Source of the DNA: Rhodothermales bacterium
GTDB taxonomy: Bacteria; Bacteroidota; Rhodothermia; Rhodothermales; UBA10348
Assembly: GCA_024711125.1 (NCBI GenBank)
Contig: JANJTM010000080.1
Location: forward strand, 1-44,206
Direction: 5' to 3'
Length of the DNA stretch: 44,206 nucleotides
Shown here: piece after piece, positions 40,883 to 44,206 of the stretch
How the letters are laid out: each line of letters begins with the position of its first letter
Numbering within the stretch: position 1 is the first letter of the stretch
The notes under the pieces: generated by a model
What the model was told of the DNA's origin: nothing
Seen by the model: only the letters and a program-made list of their open reading frames with translations
Databases searched by the model: none
Translations under genes and position numbers: made by a program

Positions 40883-43800
40883 CCTGCTCGCCGAGCTGTT
40901 TGCCGACTTGGGCCGCCTGGCCTGGGACCCGTTCTGGATGCCGATCACGGCCTGGACCCTGCTGGCAGCCATCGCTCTCGCGGTCATCGCCTTTGTGCCC
41001 GCCCGAGAGGTCTTCCTTCGGCGCGACTTGCACTTCGCGCTCCTGTTGGCGCTGCCGGCGGGCCTCGTGGCGTCGAAAGTCCTGGGCGGAATCCCTGGCG
41101 CGAACCTGCTGCGTACCTGGTGGCAGGGTCCGGCGCTCGTGGCCCCCGTTACTCCGCCCGAAATGACGGTGAGCCCGGTGTTCGAGCAGGACCCCGCGGG
41201 AATCGTTTCGATCGGCGCGCCGGTCCTCGAGCCGTCGATCGATCCGGCCATCTGGATCGGGCTCGGAACCCTTCTCGCGGCCCTCGTGGCTTGTGTGGCC
41301 CTTGTCCTCCTTCTCGTGGCCGTCGTGCGCCTGCGCCGACTGCTCTCCGGGGCCACGCCCGACGGGGAGCTGCGACTCGCCAATGGCCGTGAGGTGAGGA
41401 TTCTGCGTTGCGACCGAGTGCAGGTCCCGTTCTCGTGCGGGGTATTCCGCCCGATGATCGTACTCCCTGACGGGCCGCTGCCCGACCGGGACGTCATCGT
41501 CGCCCATGAGGCGGCCCACCACGAGCATCGAGACGTGGCACGGCTGTGGTCGGCAGGGCTCGTCCACGCGGCGTTCGCCTTCCATCCGCTCGTGCACCTC
41601 CTGTCTTCGAGGCTAACCTGGCTGATGGAGGCCGCCTGCGACCGGGCCACGCTCGAACGCACGGGTCTGCCGGCCTCGCGCTACAGCGAGGTGCTGCTGC
41701 GCGCGGTGCCGCAATCGGCGCCGAGGGCGCTCCGGGTGGCGCTTCCGATGGGTCGCAGCGTCAAGGAACTGCGCTCGCGCATCGTGGCCCTGGGGCATGC
41801 GACGAACCCGGCCCGCCGCGGGCCGGTGGTCTCGATAGGTTCGATGGGGGTCTTCGCGGCCTCGATGCTCCTGGTCGCGGCCGCGGGGATCGCGGCGACC
41901 GAGGCGCCGGCGCTGGCGACTTCTCGCGTGACGGCGTCGGTCGGCGGCGGGGAGGCTGACCTCGTGGCGGTGACGGTGCTGGCCGACGGCCGCTTCCTGC
42001 TCGACGGGGAGGAGACCTCCCTCGGCATCGTGCAGGCCCGACTGCAGGCCGCGGATCCGTCTCGCCTGGTGCTTTCGCTGGACGTGACGGCCGACGCCGA
42101 TGCGGGGGACTATTTCGACATGTTGTCCGTGGCGCGCATCTCGGGGGTTCGATGGTCGCTGGGCGCGGACGGAACGGTTATGCCCCTGGTCCTGGATCCC
42201 GATGATCGGGACGCAGGCTCGGCACAGGACTTCGGCAACGCACCGATAGTCGCTGCCGACTCGACGCGGCTGTTTCTCGACATGGACGCCGAGGGCGCCC
42301 TGCGTGTAGACGGCAGGCCGACGAGCGAGAGCGAGTTGGTGGAACGGTTGGGTGCCGCCGACACGCGGACAGCGCGCGTATCGTTCCGGGTCGACCCGAG
42401 TGCGCCGAGCGCCGTCCTGAAGCGGGTGCTCCAGGTACTTCACGGAACCGGGGCGGCCGTCGTTATGCCGGAAGGGAGCATCCTTCGAATCCAGACCCCC
42501 GGGCCAACGGCGGCGACGGGAGAAGGTCGAATCACGGGAAGAGTGACGGACGGGAAAACGGGTGGGTCGGTTCGCGGGGCCCTGGTCTATGTGAACGAGC
42601 TGCATGCCGCTGTATCCACCCACGCAGACGGCAGCTATTCATTCAGCGGGATTCCGCCCGGAACGTACACGGTCCGGCTCGACCACGAGGGATCGCTCTA
42701 CAACGAGCAGGAAGTCAAGATATCGGGTGATGCGTCAGTTCGTGTCGACTTTCGCACGGAGGGCACACGGGTGTTTCTCGAGGTGTCCGGTGAAGGAGTG
42801 TTGTCGATCGGCGGAATCGGGGTCTCCATGAATGACCTCCCGACCGTCCTGCGGGCTCAGGCCGACGGGGATGCCATTGCGCTCGTGGTATTCTTCAAGG
42901 CGCGCCTTGGACGGGCCGAGGACATGGCCATGCGCTCAGCCATCGAGTCGGCCGTCGGACGGGCGAGCCGGAATCGGTACGCCCTTCGCTGGACGTACGC
43001 CTACGACGCGCTTCCGCGCGACCCGATCGAGATTCGCCAAGGCACCGTACGCGGTCGAGTCACGCGCGCCGACAATGGCGAACCCCTTCTCGGCGCCTCG
43101 ATCTTCGTGGCGGGCACCCGCATTGGAAGCATGAGCGGTCCGAACGGCGAGTACGTCATCCAGGGCGTCCCGGCCGGTAGGCAGGAGGTCGTGGCAAGCT
43201 ATCTCGGGTTCGTCCCGACGGCCCAGCGCGACGTGAATGTCCCGGATGACGGCACCGTGGTGCTGAACTTCGCGCTGAACCCGCAGACGTATCCGGCGGG
43301 CGAGGTGACGGTGACCCCGCCGCCACCCGTGATCGAATTGCCGCCGCCAGCCCTGATTCTTCCGCCGGACCCGGACCTTCTGCCGCCGCAACCAGCCCGC
43401 GTGCCGCAGCCCGGCGTGCCCGTGAACCGCCCCGGAGAGCCGGAGACCTTCGTCATCGTCGAGCAAATGCCCGAGCTGATCGGCGGGCTCGACGAACTTC
43501 GCGGGCGGGTCGTCTATCCCGATCTCGCGCGTCGCGCCGGGATCGAGGGGAGGGTGATCGTGCAGTTCGTGGTGGATACGGACGGAAAGGTCGTCGATCC
43601 TGTGATCGTCCGCGGAATCGGGTCCGGCTGCGACGAGGAAGCCCTGCGCGTCGTGCGTACGGCGACCTTCGAGCCGGGTATGCAGCGCGGCGTGCCGGTG
43701 CGCGTCAAGATGTCGCTGCCGATCGTATTCGATCTTGACGGCGAGAATGCCCCGCCCCCGCCGCCCCGAGAGCCGGGAGTATCCGAGCCCGGACGACCGG

Positions 43801-44206
43801 CGAATCCGCCCGGAGAACCGATCATTCGTGACTTTGCGGGAAATACCACCGAGGTTTTCGTCATCGTCGAACAGATGCCCGAACTGATCGGTGGACTCGA
43901 CGGGCTCCAGGCGAGCATGGTCTATCCCGAAATCGCCGCCAAGGCCGGCGTCCAGGGCCGCGAGATCGTGCAGTTCATCGTCATGCCGGACGGCTCCGTC
44001 TTCGGCGCCAGGGTCGTGCGAGGCATCGGGGCGGGTTGCGACGAAGAGGCCCTGCGCGTCGTGCACACCGCGCGCTTCAATCCCGGAAGGCAGCGGGACG
44101 TGGCCGTGCCGGTGAGGATGTCGCTTCCGATTACGTTCAAACTGGATCAGGACTCCGAGACATTTCAGGTGGTAATCGAGATCCGCGAGGACGGTACTCT
44201 GCTGGT
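40875..44206 (+). CDS. M56 antirepressor-type peptidase fused to ExbD-like, carboxypeptidase-regulatory-like and TonB C-terminal domains (3' end outside window)
   Basis: The frame from the ATG at 40875 is open to the last base: at least 1110 residues. The N-terminus is a BlaR1-like sensor-protease: four helices (about 23-43, 52-71, 126-151, 318-341), PFSCGVFRPMIVLP (185-198), zinc motif HEAAH (211-215) and E252 in EAACD, in a cytoplasmic loop. There is no penicillin-binding domain. The external part holds ExbD-like units at about 362-430, 463-534 and 631-710; carboxypeptidase-regulatory-like domains at about 550-628 and 723-803; a proline-rich linker (815-856); and two TonB C-terminal domains (858-954, 994-1090). 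Residues 1097-1110 (FQVVIEIREDGTLL) look like the first strand of another ExbD-like unit. M56 and TonB domains are known; ExbD-like assignments are by pattern. Confidence 0.85.
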   Translation, partial: MTDLLAELFADLGRLAWDPFWMPITAWTLLAAIALAVIAFVPAREVFLRRDLHFALLLALPAGLVASKVLGGIPGANLLRTWWQGPALVAPVTPPEMTVSPVFEQDPAGIVSIGAPVLEPSIDPAIWIGLGTLLAALVACVALVLLLVAVVRLRRLLSGATPDGELRLANGREVRILRCDRVQVPFSCGVFRPMIVLPDGPLPDRDVIVAHEAAHHEHRDVARLWSAGLVHAAFAFHPLVHLLSSRLTWLMEAACDRATLERTGLPASRYSEVLLRAVPQSAPRALRVALPMGRSVKELRSRIVALGHATNPARRGPVVSIGSMGVFAASMLLVAAAGIAATEAPALATSRVTASVGGGEADLVAVTVLADGRFLLDGEETSLGIVQARLQAADPSRLVLSLDVTADADAGDYFDMLSVARISGVRWSLGADGTVMPLVLDPDDRDAGSAQDFGNAPIVAADSTRLFLDMDAEGALRVDGRPTSESELVERLGAADTRTARVSFRVDPSAPSAVLKRVLQVLHGTGAAVVMPEGSILRIQTPGPTAATGEGRITGRVTDGKTGGSVRGALVYVNELHAAVSTHADGSYSFSGIPPGTYTVRLDHEGSLYNEQEVKISGDASVRVDFRTEGTRVFLEVSGEGVLSIGGIGVSMNDLPTVLRAQADGDAIALVVFFKARLGRAEDMAMRSAIESAVGRASRNRYALRWTYAYDALPRDPIEIRQGTVRGRVTRADNGEPLLGASIFVAGTRIGSMSGPNGEYVIQGVPAGRQEVVASYLGFVPTAQRDVNVPDDGTVVLNFALNPQTYPAGEVTVTPPPPVIELPPPALILPPDPDLLPPQPARVPQPGVPVNRPGEPETFVIVEQMPELIGGLDELRGRVVYPDLARRAGIEGRVIVQFVVDTDGKVVDPVIVRGIGSGCDEEALRVVRTATFEPGMQRGVPVRVKMSLPIVFDLDGENAPPPPPREPGVSEPGRPANPPGEPIIRDFAGNTTEVFVIVEQMPELIGGLDGLQASMVYPEIAAKAGVQGREIVQFIVMPDGSVFGARVVRGIGAGCDEEALRVVHTARFNPGRQRDVAVPVRMSLPITFKLDQDSETFQVVIEIREDGTLL
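43446..44144 (+). repeat. Tandem duplication of a TonB C-terminal domain within the M56 gene
   Basis: Segments 43446-43736 and 43854-44144 encode aligned 97-residue TonB C-terminal domains offset by 408 bp. Blocks such as FVIVEQMPELIGGLD and GCDEEALRVV are identical in protein and close in DNA, with differences mainly at third positions. A proline-rich spacer separates them. This looks like a fairly recent internal duplication. Confidence 0.85.

Noticed and set aside
40875-44206. The M56 gene as several separate short genes
   Set aside because: The single frame is continuous for 1110 codons with conserved domains in order. The shorter open frames listed in other phases and on the minus strand have no domain content.

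Overview
This is a dense, very GC-rich bacterial chromosome segment. Nearly every gap is under 200 bp and many genes overlap by the 4-bp ATGA arrangement. The cell is clearly Gram-negative: there is an outer-membrane beta-barrel of the DUF5916 type, several lipoproteins, and TonB C-terminal domains. An argG-C-D-F'-B-E-H cluster with an acyl-ornithine carbamoyltransferase, ECF sigma plus DUF4252 genes, a BlaI/M56-TonB pair and an LA_2272-like surface repeat protein resemble Bacteroidota and relatives. The high GC would fit a Rhodothermota-type lineage. This placement is inference. I saw no rRNA, tRNA, CRISPR array, insertion sequence or prophage.

Layout. (1) 1-7009, plus strand: arginine biosynthesis by the acylated-citrulline route. 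The argF' product carries Ala where acetylornithine-specific enzymes have Glu, which hints at N-succinyl intermediates. (2) 7025-10158, minus strand: a DUF5916 outer-membrane protein and an orphan NarL-type response regulator. (3) 10466-15584, plus strand: small transaldolase, beta-CASP metallo-beta-lactamase nuclease-like protein, and a 981-residue FAD/Fe-S 2-hydroxyacid dehydrogenase fusion. (4) 15597-16595, minus strand: an exported protein of ten 16-residue repeats.

(5) 16696-24959: a divergent 6-deoxy-sugar locus, probably for L-fucose. The left arm is fucP-lutB-lutC. The right arm is an L-fucose dehydrogenase-like SDR, a second SDR, an FAH-family hydrolase, a split UxaA-type dehydratase and lutA. 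Together they can import L-fucose, oxidise, dehydrate and cleave it to pyruvate and L-lactate, and oxidise the lactate through LutABC, without kinase or isomerase. A 16-bp inverted repeat containing a TATACT on each strand lies between the arms. An iron-type alcohol dehydrogenase and a CtpA protease follow on the minus strand.

(6) 27920-30119: an ECF sigma factor with a good candidate autoregulatory promoter, a probable anti-sigma factor and two DUF4252-like proteins. (7) 30239-34964, plus strand: envelope genes (LemA, TPM-domain, TPR, LysM-RlpA, CPBP protease), then HtpX and a 47-residue membrane protein. (8) 34979-38597: ComEA-like HhH protein, RecO, LexA with a palindrome over its promoter, a methyltransferase, and an exported protein resembling an orphan alpha-amylase C-domain. 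(9) 38610-40280, minus strand: M1-type metallopeptidase lipoprotein.

(10) 40478 to the window end: a BlaI-type repressor overlapping a very large, truncated M56 protein of at least 1110 residues. Its reading frame stays open to the edge. Outside the membrane it carries three ExbD-like units (a fourth appears to begin at the edge), two carboxypeptidase-regulatory-like domains and two recently duplicated TonB C-terminal domains. This one-polypeptide combination of antirepressor protease and Ton-type modules is the most unusual item in the window.
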